Shown here piece after piece: positions 1 through 9,174 of a DNA stretch of 64,000 nucleotides. The translations under genes and the position numbers were made by a program. The stretch covers positions 1-64,000 of the forward strand of contig JALRDO010000001.1 in assembly GCA_023262185.1 (NCBI GenBank). Reading direction: 5' to 3'. Positions within the stretch are counted from its first letter, which is position 1, and the number at the start of each line of letters is the position of its first letter. This DNA is from Flavobacteriaceae bacterium (GTDB lineage Bacteria > Bacteroidota > Bacteroidia > Flavobacteriales > Flavobacteriaceae). The notes below the pieces were generated by a model. That model searched no databases and was not told where the DNA came from. It worked only from the letters and a program-made list of their open reading frames with translations.

Positions 1-82
1 GAGGGTAGGCGGATTGAGCCTTAGGGTAACTTAAGGCCTAGATAAATGATAGGGCACGACAGAATCCGGCTTATGACCTGCT

Positions 83-622
83 TTATTTTTTGAAGAAAGA
101 AAAGGCGCTTGAGCTGTAGGTTCGCACCTCTTCAAAGTGTTCAATTGCACTCAGATCATACTTGCTAAAATGCTCGGCCACCAAAATACCGTCTTCAATC
201 AACAAACCTCGCTCAAAAATACTGGTGATCACTTTTTCATAGCCTTCGACTCCTAATGCATAAGGCGGATCCATGAATATGAGATCAAAGCGTGAGGCCG
301 TTGACTGAATGAATCGATCGACTTTAGCACAGTGTACCTGTAATCCTTCAAGTCCTAACTCTTCAGCGGTTTTACTTATAAAGCTACATGCCACACGATC
401 CTGTTCTATAGCCGTTATGGATGTGCATCCACGGGAAGAAAATTCGAAACTTATATTTCCAGTACCGCTAAAAAGGTCGAGGACCTTGGTGTTTTGAAAT
501 GACACCCGGTTGTTCAATACGTTGAATAATCCTTCCTTAGCCATGTCGGTAGTCGGTCTAGCGGAAAGCTTTTTAGGGGCTACTAATTTTCGGCCTTTAT
601 GTACTCCTGAAATGATCCGCAT
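83..622 (-). CDS. rsmD: 16S rRNA (guanine(966)-N(2))-methyltransferase RsmD
   Basis: Predicted to methylate G966 of 16S rRNA during 30S assembly, using S-adenosylmethionine. The 179-residue length is normal for the family. Seen: N-terminal MRIISG start, the basic stretch KGRKL, the RPTTDMAKEGLFN substrate-binding region, SAM motif I VLDLFSGTGN at residues 47-56 and the catalytic motif IV DPPY at 118-121. The ATG lies 9 nt after the stop of the DUF3822 gene, so the two genes probably share a transcript, a pairing common in Bacteroidota. Assignment is firm; the exact target base rests on family knowledge. Confidence 0.95.
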   Translation of the reverse strand: MRIISGVHKGRKLVAPKKLSARPTTDMAKEGLFNVLNNRVSFQNTKVLDLFSGTGNISFEFSSRGCTSITAIEQDRVACSFISKTAEELGLEGLQVHCAKVDRFIQSTASRFDLIFMDPPYALGVEGYEKVITSIFERGLLIEDGILVAEHFSKYDLSAIEHFEEVRTYSSSAFSFFKK

Positions 623-631
623 GTTTTAGGG

Positions 632-1327
632 CTATAAAAACGGATAAATCTCGGTGATGTATTGTGCGTCTGAAGCCCAATCATTAATAGTCTTGAAGTT
701 TGAACGGCCCCATTGCGATCCATTTTCATAGCATATAATTGCGGCCTTTTCACTCTTGAATGAAGATCGAGTGTGCAATAGTTTGAGGTAATAACTGCAG
801 TCTAATTCGCCATGAATAGGAAACTGATTGTAAGAAATCAATTGATTTCCTTTATGAAAAACAACTTCAAAGTGCTCAGGATGAAAGATGGAGACAAAGC
901 GTAACCATTCTTTGTGAGGGCTTGCAAGGGCTCTGCGTACCAATTCGTAGCTACTATGGGTGATACTTATGTCAGACACCAGAGAAGCCAACTCCTTTTC
1001 AAGATTTTGATCTACTGCAAACACAACCATAATACCCATAGATTTCAAGGTTGAATAGGCGACGTGATTTGACTTGTGAAAGTGGTACTTTAAATAGTCT
1101 GCTGCTTGGTCAGGCCGAAACAATTCTTCGGGAACAAGCGTTGCTGGGGTAGTGTACACTAGCTTAGCAACGTGTTTCGTGTCTTGATTCTGAAGCCAAT
1201 TCTTGAGCGCTGCAAACTGTGTAAAACTCAAATGAGAGGTCGAATCTTTCTGTTTAAAAACAGAAAATCCATCGAGGTGAACCTGGATGGATAACTGTGT
1301 TTGATCTGATCCGACAGCGGAGCTCAA
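632..1327 (-). CDS. DUF3822 family protein
   Basis: A 231-residue cytoplasmic protein matching the Bacteroidota-specific DUF3822 family, whose known structure is an actin/Hsp70-like fold of unknown function. Recognisable features are the N-terminal QLSIQVHLDGFSVF strand pair and the central VVFHKGNQLISYNQF segment followed by YYLKLLH. It sits directly upstream of rsmD, as in many relatives, but no role in rRNA modification is proven. No ATG fits the N-terminus, so the start is taken as TTG at 1327, 10 nt after the stop of the upstream gene; an upstream ATT is conceivable. Family call is good, function unknown. Confidence 0.8.
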   Translation of the reverse strand: MSSAVGSDQTQLSIQVHLDGFSVFKQKDSTSHLSFTQFAALKNWLQNQDTKHVAKLVYTTPATLVPEELFRPDQAADYLKYHFHKSNHVAYSTLKSMGIMVVFAVDQNLEKELASLVSDISITHSSYELVRRALASPHKEWLRFVSIFHPEHFEVVFHKGNQLISYNQFPIHGELDCSYYLKLLHTRSSFKSEKAAIICYENGSQWGRSNFKTINDWASDAQYITEIYPFL

Positions 1328-1337
1328 TAAATCAGTA

Positions 1338-1997
1338 TTAATTAGCGTTCTTCTTCTTCTTCTTATCGTAGATAGAAGGCCAGTTACCAGATGTACTTAC
1401 TTCTGTCAAAGAACCAACTTTGATTGAAGTTCCGTTAACCTCTTCAATACTGGCATGCGCATTTTCTTTAGCAAGAAGATCTTGAGGCTGATCGTAAAGA
1501 ATAACATTCTTTTCAACTGAAACCTCGAAAACTGGAGCGTCAAAACCTTGCTTGTTCACAACATCAGCCTTCATGGTAAATTGCTCGTTGTTTTGAGCAA
1601 AAGGTACGCGTTGAAGTGTCATATATGCATTACTGCCTTTAAACAATGAATCCTTAACGGCTACTGTTCCGAGCGTATCTACTACAACAGTATCTACTTG
1701 CATATCGATTTTATAGACACGGTTGTAGCGCAGAAAAGAAGAATCTTTCTGCTGAGTCAAGGTGTAGTATCCGGTATCGATGAAAGAAATCAATGATTCA
1801 AAATCCTTAGCGTAAGTTCCATTAATGGTGCGATGCGCGACTTGGGCATCACGGATGTCTTTCATTTTTTCAATAACGGCTGAGAAGCGCTCCTCTTTCA
1901 CTTTATTGAAAGAGATAGGAGCCATTACAGACAGATAAATTAAGTAAGCAAGAACTCCTGAGACCACAAGAAGAACGTACTGGAGAACAGTTTTCAT
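1338..1997 (-). CDS. membrane-anchored conserved protein of unknown function
   Basis: 219 residues when begun at the ATG at 1997 (MKTVLQYVLLVV). A longer reading from TTG at 2027 is unlikely because that codon lies inside the promoter -7 box. One N-terminal transmembrane segment (about residues 5-25) is followed by a probably periplasmic domain with RDAQVAHRTINGTYAKDF near residue 50, reminiscent of pseudopilin-like proteins that keep a membrane anchor and a soluble alpha/beta part, but I cannot assign a family firmly. The C-terminus is strongly basic (KKKKK). It heads a short unit with the DUF3822 gene and rsmD. Function unknown. Confidence 0.75.
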   Translation of the reverse strand: MKTVLQYVLLVVSGVLAYLIYLSVMAPISFNKVKEERFSAVIEKMKDIRDAQVAHRTINGTYAKDFESLISFIDTGYYTLTQQKDSSFLRYNRVYKIDMQVDTVVVDTLGTVAVKDSLFKGSNAYMTLQRVPFAQNNEQFTMKADVVNKQGFDAPVFEVSVEKNVILYDQPQDLLAKENAHASIEEVNGTSIKVGSLTEVSTSGNWPSIYDKKKKKNAN

Positions 1998-2024
1998 CGT
2001 TTGGTTTTTTGTTTTGAATGTGAA

Positions 2025-2032
2025 CAAATCTA
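2025..2032 (-). promoter_or_regulatory. promoter -7 box (TAGATTTG) of the 1338-1997 gene
   Basis: On the minus strand TAGATTTG matches the Bacteroidota -7 consensus TAnnTTTG. A TTTA 18 nt upstream could serve as -33 element. Transcription would begin near 2020, giving a leader of about 20 nt before the ATG at 1997. Confidence 0.6.
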
Positions 2033-2098
2033 CAATTTTTTTTCAATCACTAAAGTTTTTAACCTTTAATGAAATGATGTGTATCTTCGACTCGTTTT

Positions 2099-3526
2099 AT
2101 GGCTTCAATCCCGCTTAAAATCTATAACTCTTTGGTCGAATCACTTTCATTCGAACCAACTGATTCACAGCGAAAAGCCTTTACAGAATTAGAGCGATTT
2201 ATTACTGAACCCAACCGAAAAAAGTTTTTCGTTTTAAAAGGGTATGCGGGTACAGGAAAGACTTCTTTGATCAAGGCACTCATACAGGTGTTAAAAAAAA
2301 GAGGCGGGCAGACCGTTCAAATCGCCCCAACGGGCAGGGCGGCAAAAGTGATCTCGAAGTATTCGGGATACCAAGCTTCTACGATTCACAAACTGTTGTA
2401 TTACCCTAAGCAGACTGCGGGCAAACCGCTTCAGTTTACCTTGGCTAAAAACAAATTTGTCGATACTTTATTTATCGTTGACGAGGCCTCAATGCTATCG
2501 GATAGAATGCCTGATAAAGGGTTATTTGCCAACGATTCATTGTTGCAGCACCTCTTTGAGTTTGTCTACAGCGGAAAGGGCTGTGCACTTTTACTAATTG
2601 GAGACGGTGCTCAGTTGCCTCCTATTTCTGAAATTCAGAGCATTGCTTTGAATGAAGTAGAACTGGCCCATCGATTTGATTTAAAGCCCTTTCATGCGAC
2701 CCTTACCGAGGTGGTGCGTCAAGCAGCAGAAAGTTCAATTCTTTCGAATGCTACTCATTTGAGAAATGCTATTATAGGACAAGAACCGTCGATTCGCTTT
2801 GATTTATCGGTTGCTGACGATGTGGTGCACATGAATGATGGAGCAGAATTGTTAGATGCGCTCGAGGACGCTTACAGAGAGGTAGGGCTTCAAGAAACAG
2901 CGATTATTGTGCGTTCGAACAAACGCGCTAACCTCTATAATAAAAACATAAGGCAGCGGATTTTACAACTCGACAATGAATTGAATGTTGGAGACACTTT
3001 AATGGTGGTGAAAAACAATTATTTCTGGTTGGCTGAATCAAAAGATGTCGCCTTTATCGCTAATGGAGATGCGGTTGAGGTTTTGCAGATATATGGGTAT
3101 AAAGAATTGTATGGATTCCGATTTGCTGAGGTTCAAGTCCGTTTATTAGATTACGAGATTGCGCCATTCGATACCGTCTTGCTTTTAGACGTTTTAGAGG
3201 CCGATCAACCTTCTCTTAGTTTTGAGGACGGCTCTAGACTGTATCAAAAGGTGGCTGAAGATTATGCGCATGAGAAATCAAACTACAAGCGGTATACGGG
3301 TATCAAAAACAACCCTCATTTCAATGCCTTACAGGTAAAGTATTCCTATGCAATTACCTGTCACAAGGCTCAAGGTGGGCAATGGAAGCGTGTTTTTGTT
3401 GAAAAACCTTACGCTCCTGAGGGTTTTGATACCGACCATTTAAAATGGCTTTACACCGCATTTACCCGGGCCTCAGAACGTCTCTACTTAATGGGTTTTG
3501 AAAAGGAGTATTTTTACGAACACTAA
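2099..3526 (+). CDS. RecD-like ATP-dependent DNA helicase (AAA_30/UvrD_C_2)
   Basis: 475-residue superfamily 1 helicase resembling the motor of RecD/Pif1-type enzymes, with no nuclease domain. Seen: Walker A GYAGTGKT at residues 48-55, Walker B FIVDEASML, motif III LLIGDGAQLPPI, and C-terminal motifs ITCHKAQGGQW and YTAFTRASERLYL typical of UvrD_C_2 domains. Probably acts in DNA repair or recombination; a partner RecB/RecC is not present here. The ATG at 2099 is divergent from the membrane-anchored gene across about 100 nt, and a near-consensus box TATCTTCG lies at 2082-2089. kdsB follows after 14 nt, so co-transcription is likely although the functions differ. Confidence 0.88.
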   Translation: MASIPLKIYNSLVESLSFEPTDSQRKAFTELERFITEPNRKKFFVLKGYAGTGKTSLIKALIQVLKKRGGQTVQIAPTGRAAKVISKYSGYQASTIHKLLYYPKQTAGKPLQFTLAKNKFVDTLFIVDEASMLSDRMPDKGLFANDSLLQHLFEFVYSGKGCALLLIGDGAQLPPISEIQSIALNEVELAHRFDLKPFHATLTEVVRQAAESSILSNATHLRNAIIGQEPSIRFDLSVADDVVHMNDGAELLDALEDAYREVGLQETAIIVRSNKRANLYNKNIRQRILQLDNELNVGDTLMVVKNNYFWLAESKDVAFIANGDAVEVLQIYGYKELYGFRFAEVQVRLLDYEIAPFDTVLLLDVLEADQPSLSFEDGSRLYQKVAEDYAHEKSNYKRYTGIKNNPHFNALQVKYSYAITCHKAQGGQWKRVFVEKPYAPEGFDTDHLKWLYTAFTRASERLYLMGFEKEYFYEH

Positions 3527-3540
3527 AATGCTCTAGAGCG

Positions 3541-4278
3541 ATGAGAACTATAGCTATGATTCCAGCCAGGCTGGCTTCAACACGTTTACCTGAGAAACTG
3601 ATTCGAGATTTGGGTGGAAAGCCGGTAATTGTTCGCACCTATGAGGCTGTCATGGATTCGGGCTTATTCGATGCGGTTTATGTTGTAACCGATAGCAAGA
3701 AAATTGAGACGTTACTTAAAGCAATTGGGGCTGAAGTGCTTTTCAGCACAACAGCTCATGCCACCGGAAGCGACCGATTGGCTGAAGCCGCACAGTCTAT
3801 TGAAGCGGATGTTATCATTAACGTTCAAGGAGACGAACCCTTTATCGATAAGGATAGTTTAAAGCGACTCATACAGGTTTTTGCAACAGATCTAAGGGGC
3901 GAGGTTGATCTTGCTTCTCTAATGACACCCTTGCAGGATGAAAAAGAGATTTTAAATCCGAACGTCGTTAAGGTGATTACGGATCTTAAAGGGAGAGCAC
4001 TGTATTTCTCTAGGGCAGCACTTCCTTTTCGTAGAGACCTGGATGCAGAAGTGACTTATTTCAAACACAAGGGAGTATACGCTTTTAGAAAAAAAGCACT
4101 CGTTGAATTTGCCAACTTACCTATAGGACCTTTAGAAAAAGTTGAGAGTATTGAGGCTATCCGATTTTTAGAGCATCAAAGAGTACTTCAAATGGTTGAA
4201 ACGCCCAATGACAGCATAGGTATAGATACAGAAGAAGATTTGCGACAAGCAAATGAAATTTTTAAGACTCTCTCATAG
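3541..4278 (+). CDS. kdsB: 3-deoxy-manno-octulosonate cytidylyltransferase
   Basis: Activates Kdo with CTP to give CMP-Kdo for lipopolysaccharide inner core synthesis in the cytoplasm. 245 residues, normal for KdsB. Seen: N-terminal nucleotide-binding MIPARLASTRLPEK, the INVQGDEPFID metal/sugar site, and YFSRAALPF plus KHKGVYAFRK in the second half. Presence of this gene together with the LptD-like protein elsewhere in the window supports a Gram-negative outer membrane with Kdo-containing LPS. The 3' end overlaps the convergent yebC gene by 17 nt (4262-4278). Confidence 0.96.
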   Translation: MRTIAMIPARLASTRLPEKLIRDLGGKPVIVRTYEAVMDSGLFDAVYVVTDSKKIETLLKAIGAEVLFSTTAHATGSDRLAEAAQSIEADVIINVQGDEPFIDKDSLKRLIQVFATDLRGEVDLASLMTPLQDEKEILNPNVVKVITDLKGRALYFSRAALPFRRDLDAEVTYFKHKGVYAFRKKALVEFANLPIGPLEKVESIEAIRFLEHQRVLQMVETPNDSIGIDTEEDLRQANEIFKTLS

Positions 4279-4975
4279 TGTGATACACGTTCTGGACGTC
4301 ATCATCCTCTTCAATTTTTTCGAGTAATTTTTCAATCTCAGCAGTCTGCTCTTCATTTAATTCTTTGGTGATCTGAGGAATGCGTTCAAAGCCTGAAGAC
4401 AATATCTCGATCCCTCGATGTTCTAATTCTTTTTGAAGGCTTCCGAAGGCCTCAAAAGGGGCATAGATTAAAATACCGTCTTCGTCTTCGAAGATTTCTT
4501 CGACTCCGAAGTCAATGAGGTCTAGTTCAAGCTCTTCGAGATCTATGTTTGCTGCTGAGATTCTGAAGTTACAGGTGTGATCAAAAAGGAATTCTACCGA
4601 GCCAGATGTGCCTAGGGTCCCACCGAGTTTATTGAAGTAACTTCTGATATTGGCAACGGTTCGGGTAGGGTTGTCTGTTGCGGTTTCAACCAAAATGGCG
4701 ATTCCGTGAGGGCCATATCCTTCGTACAACAACTCTTTATAATCGCCTTGAGATTTGTCAGAAGCTCTTTTAATGGCGCGTTCAACATTGTCTTTAGGCA
4801 TGTTTACTGCCTTGGCATTCTGAATAACTGCACGCAACCTTGCATTCGAATCTGGGTCCGGTCCGCCTTCTTTCACGGCCATCACAATGTCTTTTCCGAT
4901 GCGAGTAAAGGCTTTAGACATAGCTGCCCAGCGCTTCATTTTTCGCGCTTTTCTAAACTCAAACGCTCTTCCCAT
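4262..4975 (-). CDS. YebC/PmpR (TACO1) family protein
   Basis: 237 residues, full length for the family. Members are DNA-binding regulators in some bacteria and translation factors that relieve ribosome stalling in others; which applies here cannot be read from sequence. Seen: MGRAFEFRKARKMKRWAAMSKAFTR at the N-terminus (a Bacteroidota variant of the usual MAGHSKW), PDPDSNARLRAVIQNAKAVNMP, LYEGYGPHG, TDNPTRTV and an acidic C-terminal domain. It is the last gene of the minus-strand series that starts with thrA, 38 nt after the SDR gene, with a weak TATTTTTA box just upstream. Its last 17 nt overlap the end of kdsB. Confidence 0.92.
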   Translation of the reverse strand: MGRAFEFRKARKMKRWAAMSKAFTRIGKDIVMAVKEGGPDPDSNARLRAVIQNAKAVNMPKDNVERAIKRASDKSQGDYKELLYEGYGPHGIAILVETATDNPTRTVANIRSYFNKLGGTLGTSGSVEFLFDHTCNFRISAANIDLEELELDLIDFGVEEIFEDEDGILIYAPFEAFGSLQKELEHRGIEILSSGFERIPQITKELNEEQTAEIEKLLEKIEEDDDVQNVYHTMRES

Positions 4976-5013
4976 AGGGTCAAAAATTAGGTCGTAAAAA
5001 TAGCGAATTTCAA

Positions 5014-5841
5014 CTAAGACAACACCTCTAGATGATGATCTATAGCATCACTCACATTAAACTGCAGATGTTTGGGTAGTTTGTTGGTTTTGGGTAGTAC
5101 CGCTAAGTAGCGTATGTCATTAGTGGTGTACACTCGTTTATATATGGGATGGTGGTTTCCTAATTTAGCGACTAATGCTTTTATTAGGTCTTCATGCAGT
5201 ACGAGATCACTGCTTCCTAAGTGAACGATTCCGTTCTTATTTCGATTAATGCAGTAGTGTAATTGTTGCATCAGTTTGGCTGCATAGGTGACGTTTAACG
5301 AAAGGTTCGGAAATACCTCTATGGCTTGCTTCTCATGAATCCAATATTTCATCTCGTTCATGCGCGGTGAACCATTACCGAACACCATGGGTAGACGCGC
5401 AATCATCCACTGTTCTTTCGGTAAACGCATAACGGCATTTTCTATGTGAATTTGATACCGTCCGTAAGCGCTTTCTGAAAGTGTCTTGTCATTCTCATAA
5501 GAGGGAAACTTTGAGTAGGCATCGAATACATTTGCTGAGCTTAGCACTATAATTTTTATAGGATGCTGCTCGAGATGCTTGCAAAGGTGTTGATGCACTA
5601 TTTTGAGCACTTCTTTATCTCCTCGCATTGAAGAGATCACCAAATGAGGTTTTAGGTGGGATAGAAGGTCGATAAGATCATCACTTTCAGCAGCGTAACG
5701 ATAATACCTATGGTTGGTTTTGAATGTAGTGGCACTACAATACGTACCATAAGTGTCGTAAAAAGCGCTTAACTCTCTAAAGAGATGACTTCCGATAAAA
5801 CCACTTCCACCAAGAATTAAAATGCGCTTTTTTGGTGGCAT
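5014..5841 (-). CDS. NAD(P)-binding SDR/RmlD-like sugar-nucleotide protein, YxxxK altered to YxxxQ
   Basis: 275 residues with an extended-SDR Rossmann fold: ILILGGSGFIGSHL near the N-terminus, VLSSANVF in the middle, and RLPMVFGNGSPR in the substrate half. It looks most like dTDP-4-dehydrorhamnose reductase and related NAD-dependent epimerases. The usual catalytic YxxxK is here Y126-G-R-Y-Q130, the codon for residue 130 being CAA (5452-5454), so the catalytic lysine is missing and activity is doubtful. It starts 4 nt after the gcvT stop, within the minus-strand thr/gcvT series. Substrate unknown. Confidence 0.75.
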   Translation of the reverse strand: MPPKKRILILGGSGFIGSHLFRELSAFYDTYGTYCSATTFKTNHRYYRYAAESDDLIDLLSHLKPHLVISSMRGDKEVLKIVHQHLCKHLEQHPIKIIVLSSANVFDAYSKFPSYENDKTLSESAYGRYQIHIENAVMRLPKEQWMIARLPMVFGNGSPRMNEMKYWIHEKQAIEVFPNLSLNVTYAAKLMQQLHYCINRNKNGIVHLGSSDLVLHEDLIKALVAKLGNHHPIYKRVYTTNDIRYLAVLPKTNKLPKHLQFNVSDAIDHHLEVLS

Positions 5842-5845
5842 ACAA

Positions 5846-6916
5846 TCAGCTCAAAAAAGGAAGTTTAACGAGCTGAGCTTTAAGGGTCTTTGCCCTGACT
5901 TCAACCGCTATCTCATTACCAATATGAGCTTCTTTTGCACTGATGTATCCCAATCCAATACCATAGCCTAAGCTAGGTGATACCGTCCCTGAGGTGACAT
6001 GGCCTATAGGTTCGTCTTGAGCATTTTTTAAGAGGTATCCGTTGCGAGGAACCCCTTTTTCAAGCATTTTAAAGGCTACGAGTTTCTTTTGAAGCCCTTC
6101 TTCTTTTCGCTTTTGGAGCGCTTCGCTTCCGATAAAGGGTGTATTGAACTTGGTTACCCAACCTAGTCCTGCTTCTAGACCATTGGTTGTTTCATCTATA
6201 TCGTTTCCATAAAGACAATACCCCATTTCAAGTCTTAAGGTGTCTCTTGCGGCAAGACCAATAGGAGGAATATCCTTTGAGCGGATCAAATCCCAAAGGG
6301 CAGGGGCATCTTCATTGGCGCAATACAATTCAAACCCTCCTGCTCCAGTATATCCGGTTGCTGAAATCAATACAGATGAAATAGGACCAAAAGAGGCTTC
6401 AACAAAATGGTAAAAAGGAATCTCGTTTAGTTGAACCGAGGTGAATTCTTGAAGTAAAGAAGATGCTTCAGGCCCTTGAACGGCTAGAAGTGAAATCGTA
6501 TCAGACAGGTTTGTAAGTTCTGCTCCAATAGAGGAATTCGCTGCCTGTACATGAGCAAAATCTTTTTCGATATTGGCCGCATTCACAACCATTAAGTAAT
6601 CGTTCTCGGCTTTCATGTAAACGATAAGGTCGTCTACGACGTTTCCATCAGGAGTTGGCATGTAGTTGTACTGTGCTTTTCCGGGTACAAGTTTGCTGAT
6701 GTCATTGCTACACACGCGATCAAGAAATGTCTTTGCATCAGGCCCTTTCACGCTAAATTCACCCATGTGTGAGACGTCAAATACACCACAATTATTGCGC
6801 ACCTGATGGTGCTCTTCGTTGATTCCTGTATAAGAAACGGGCATCTCGAAACCGGCAAATGGAATCATCTTTGCATTCTCCTTAAGGTGCTGTTCGTGTA
6901 AGGCTACTTTTTTCAT
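5846..6916 (-). CDS. gcvT: glycine cleavage system T protein (aminomethyltransferase)
   Basis: Transfers the methylene group from aminomethylated H-protein to tetrahydrofolate and releases ammonia. 356 residues from the ATG at 6916 ([16 protein letters not shown]); an upstream GTG at 6931 would add only five atypical residues. Seen: [33 protein letters not shown] carrying the catalytic Asp, [19 protein letters not shown] and GLGYI near the end. GcvP and GcvH are not in the window. It lies 37 nt after thrC, so glycine and threonine metabolism may be co-expressed. Confidence 0.95.
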   Translation of the reverse strand: MKKVALHEQHLKENAKMIPFAGFEMPVSYTGINEEHHQVRNNCGVFDVSHMGEFSVKGPDAKTFLDRVCSNDISKLVPGKAQYNYMPTPDGNVVDDLIVYMKAENDYLMVVNAANIEKDFAHVQAANSSIGAELTNLSDTISLLAVQGPEASSLLQEFTSVQLNEIPFYHFVEASFGPISSVLISATGYTGAGGFELYCANEDAPALWDLIRSKDIPPIGLAARDTLRLEMGYCLYGNDIDETTNGLEAGLGWVTKFNTPFIGSEALQKRKEEGLQKKLVAFKMLEKGVPRNGYLLKNAQDEPIGHVTSGTVSPSLGYGIGLGYISAKEAHIGNEIAVEVRAKTLKAQLVKLPFLS

Positions 6917-6953
6917 CGTCAAATTTTCCACAAAAATAAAAAGAAGAAACCCC

Positions 6954-8252
6954 TTATTGATTTAAGAGAAGCGTTTTAAGCTCTTGATAGTTCGAAAGCG
7001 CACCTTTTTTGCGCTTCTTATCTCGTAAAGCGGTAATAGCTTTAGGTTCTTCGATCTTAATTTCTAAAGCCTTTTCTACGGCGGCCGCAAACTTTATCGG
7101 GTGGGCAGTTTCGAGAAAAATTCCGAGCTCTTTTTCGGAATTAAGCCTTTCGTTTTCTAGACCTAAATAGGCTATTGCTCCATGTGGCTCAGCGGTGTAG
7201 CGATACTCCTTGTAAATGTGCTTGATGGCTTCAATCGTTTGAGTATCACTAAAGCTGCAGGCGTGCATGAATTGCTGAAGTTCTTCAGGTTCAAATAGCT
7301 CCTGTATGCGCACAAAATTAGAGGGATCACTTACATCCATAGCGTTCGAAAGGGTAGGGACTGTAGGTTGAGGATTGTATCCTTGCCCATCGAGATAGCG
7401 CACAACTGTATTGTTTGTATTGGTAGCGGTCACAAAACGCTTGAACGGTATTCCCATTTTATAGGCAAGCATTCCTGCACAGCTGTTACCAAAGTTTCCT
7501 GAAGGAACTGAGACGATAAGGTCACGCTTTTCGCCGGCCTCACGAAGACTGTGAAAAGTCTTTAAGTAATAGAGCATCTGTGGGAGCCAACGCGCCACAT
7601 TAATACTGTTGGCAGAAGTTAGATCGATCTGGCTTTTAAGTTCAGTATCAACAAAAGCTTGTTTGACTAAGCGCTGGCAGTCGTCAAAAGTTCCTTGTAC
7701 CGCCACTGCTTTAATGTTTCGGTGAAACGTAGTCATTTGCAGTTCTTGGACATCGCTGATTTTTTGATCGGGGTAAAGAATGACCACTTCGACGTTTTCA
7801 ACCCCTAGAAATCCATTCGCTACTGCGCCTCCTGTGTCTCCAGAAGTGGCTACTAACACTACCGTTTTTTTTGTTTTTTGATCCTTTTTGTGAAACAGCC
7901 CCAAGCACTCTGCCATAAAACGTGCACCGATATCTTTAAAGGCTAGGGTAGGACCGTGAAACAACTCAAGGGAAAGGTAATCTCCAACGGGAACCAGTGG
8001 GAGTTCGAAGTGAACTGTTTTTTGAATAATGGTTTTGAGTTCTTCAGGACTCATATCGTCTGAGACGAAGGGGTAAAGTGCTTCATAACTCAGGTCTTCG
8101 AAACTTCTATGGCTATTAGGGTCTAGATGTGAGGGATCAATTTTCGGAATCCGTTCAGGAAAATACAAAGAACGATCAGGAGCAAGCCCTTCTATGACGG
8201 CCTCGCGAAAAGATACTTTGTAGTCAGGATTTGAGAGACTATAAAATTTCAT
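6954..8252 (-). CDS. thrC: threonine synthase
   Basis: Converts O-phosphohomoserine to threonine, PLP-dependent. 432 residues from the ATG at 8252 (MKFYSLSNPDYKVSF). The open frame extends 56 codons further upstream, but that part overlaps thrB in another frame and does not resemble the family. Seen: PERIPKI, the PLP lysine in GPTLAFKDIGARF, VATSGDTGGAVANGF, the phosphate-binding VPSGNFGN, and the C-terminal KFAAAVEKAL. The start overlaps the end of thrB by 14 nt and is preceded by GGAG three bases upstream, one of the few Shine-Dalgarno-like sites here, so translation is probably coupled to thrB. Confidence 0.96.
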   Translation of the reverse strand: MKFYSLSNPDYKVSFREAVIEGLAPDRSLYFPERIPKIDPSHLDPNSHRSFEDLSYEALYPFVSDDMSPEELKTIIQKTVHFELPLVPVGDYLSLELFHGPTLAFKDIGARFMAECLGLFHKKDQKTKKTVVLVATSGDTGGAVANGFLGVENVEVVILYPDQKISDVQELQMTTFHRNIKAVAVQGTFDDCQRLVKQAFVDTELKSQIDLTSANSINVARWLPQMLYYLKTFHSLREAGEKRDLIVSVPSGNFGNSCAGMLAYKMGIPFKRFVTATNTNNTVVRYLDGQGYNPQPTVPTLSNAMDVSDPSNFVRIQELFEPEELQQFMHACSFSDTQTIEAIKHIYKEYRYTAEPHGAIAYLGLENERLNSEKELGIFLETAHPIKFAAAVEKALEIKIEEPKAITALRDKKRKKGALSNYQELKTLLLNQ

Positions 8253-9171
8253 GCGCTCCTTTTTGGTGAATTTGTCCCGAATAGATCTTGAATTCTTGAG
8301 CTTGATTCTGAGATAAGAAGATGTCGAACTGATCTGCAACCTCTTTGGCTTTTTGTGCTCCTTCACAGAGGGCAAAGACAGAGGGTCCTGATCCTGAGAT
8401 GCCGAAGGTAAATGCCCCATGCTTTAGTGCGATCTCCTTAAGGGGATCAAAATGAGGAATACTTGACCTTCTGACAGGCTCTGCAACATAATCGACTGCG
8501 CAATGCTTCATAAGGTCTAAGTTATTCGTAAGTAATCCAGCTGTAAATCCAGCTAACGAACTCCATTGGCTAACGGCAGTTTTTAATTGGATTTCTCGAG
8601 GTAAGCTGTTTCTAGAATCTGATGTTTTTATCTCAATGTGTTGGTGTGCCACCACGTAGAACAGATCGAGATCCGTGTCAAGGTGAACCACGCGATGGTT
8701 TTCTTGAGAGACGATAAGACAGAATTTTCCGAACAATGCAGGTGCAATGTTATCAGCATGACGCGCCCCACTAGCAATTTGTTCACCGTCTAAAGCAGAC
8801 GCTAAGAGTTGTTCCTCAGAGAATGTCGTTTCTAGCAACGCCTGAACACCTATTACGGCACCGACAGCACTTGCGGCACTGCTTCCAATGCCACTACCAG
8901 GCTTTATGCGCTTATCAATACTAATTTCAATTCCTATAGATGGATCGCCGTGTTTTTCTAAAAGAGAAGCCGCAGCAGCACAGGCAATATTTTTTTCAGG
9001 TGCAGTAGGAGTAGGATATCCGGTTAGCTCACCCAGATGAACTCCTGGTTGGCTTACACGTTTAAACACCATTAGATCAAACGCGTCTGATAAACAAAAG
9101 CCTAAAGCGTCAAAGCCGACATTTAGGTTGGAAACAGAGGCCGGACACCATACAGTACATTGATCTTTCAT
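8239..9171 (-). CDS. thrB: homoserine kinase
   Basis: GHMP-family kinase phosphorylating homoserine for threonine synthesis. 310 residues. Seen: N-terminal VWCPASVSNLNVGFDALG, ATP loop KPGSGIGSSAASA near residues 90-102, and the C-terminal motif FGISGSGPSVFALCEG. It begins 3 nt after the thrA stop and overlaps thrC by 14 nt, forming a tightly packed thrABC unit in pathway order. Confidence 0.96.
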   Translation of the reverse strand: MKDQCTVWCPASVSNLNVGFDALGFCLSDAFDLMVFKRVSQPGVHLGELTGYPTPTAPEKNIACAAAASLLEKHGDPSIGIEISIDKRIKPGSGIGSSAASAVGAVIGVQALLETTFSEEQLLASALDGEQIASGARHADNIAPALFGKFCLIVSQENHRVVHLDTDLDLFYVVAHQHIEIKTSDSRNSLPREIQLKTAVSQWSSLAGFTAGLLTNNLDLMKHCAVDYVAEPVRRSSIPHFDPLKEIALKHGAFTFGISGSGPSVFALCEGAQKAKEVADQFDIFLSQNQAQEFKIYSGQIHQKGAHEIL

Positions 9172-9174
9172 GGT

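Noticed and set aside
8253-8420. 56-codon N-terminal extension of thrC
   Set aside because: Overlaps thrB in another frame and does not resemble threonine synthase; the ATG at 8252 matches the family start.
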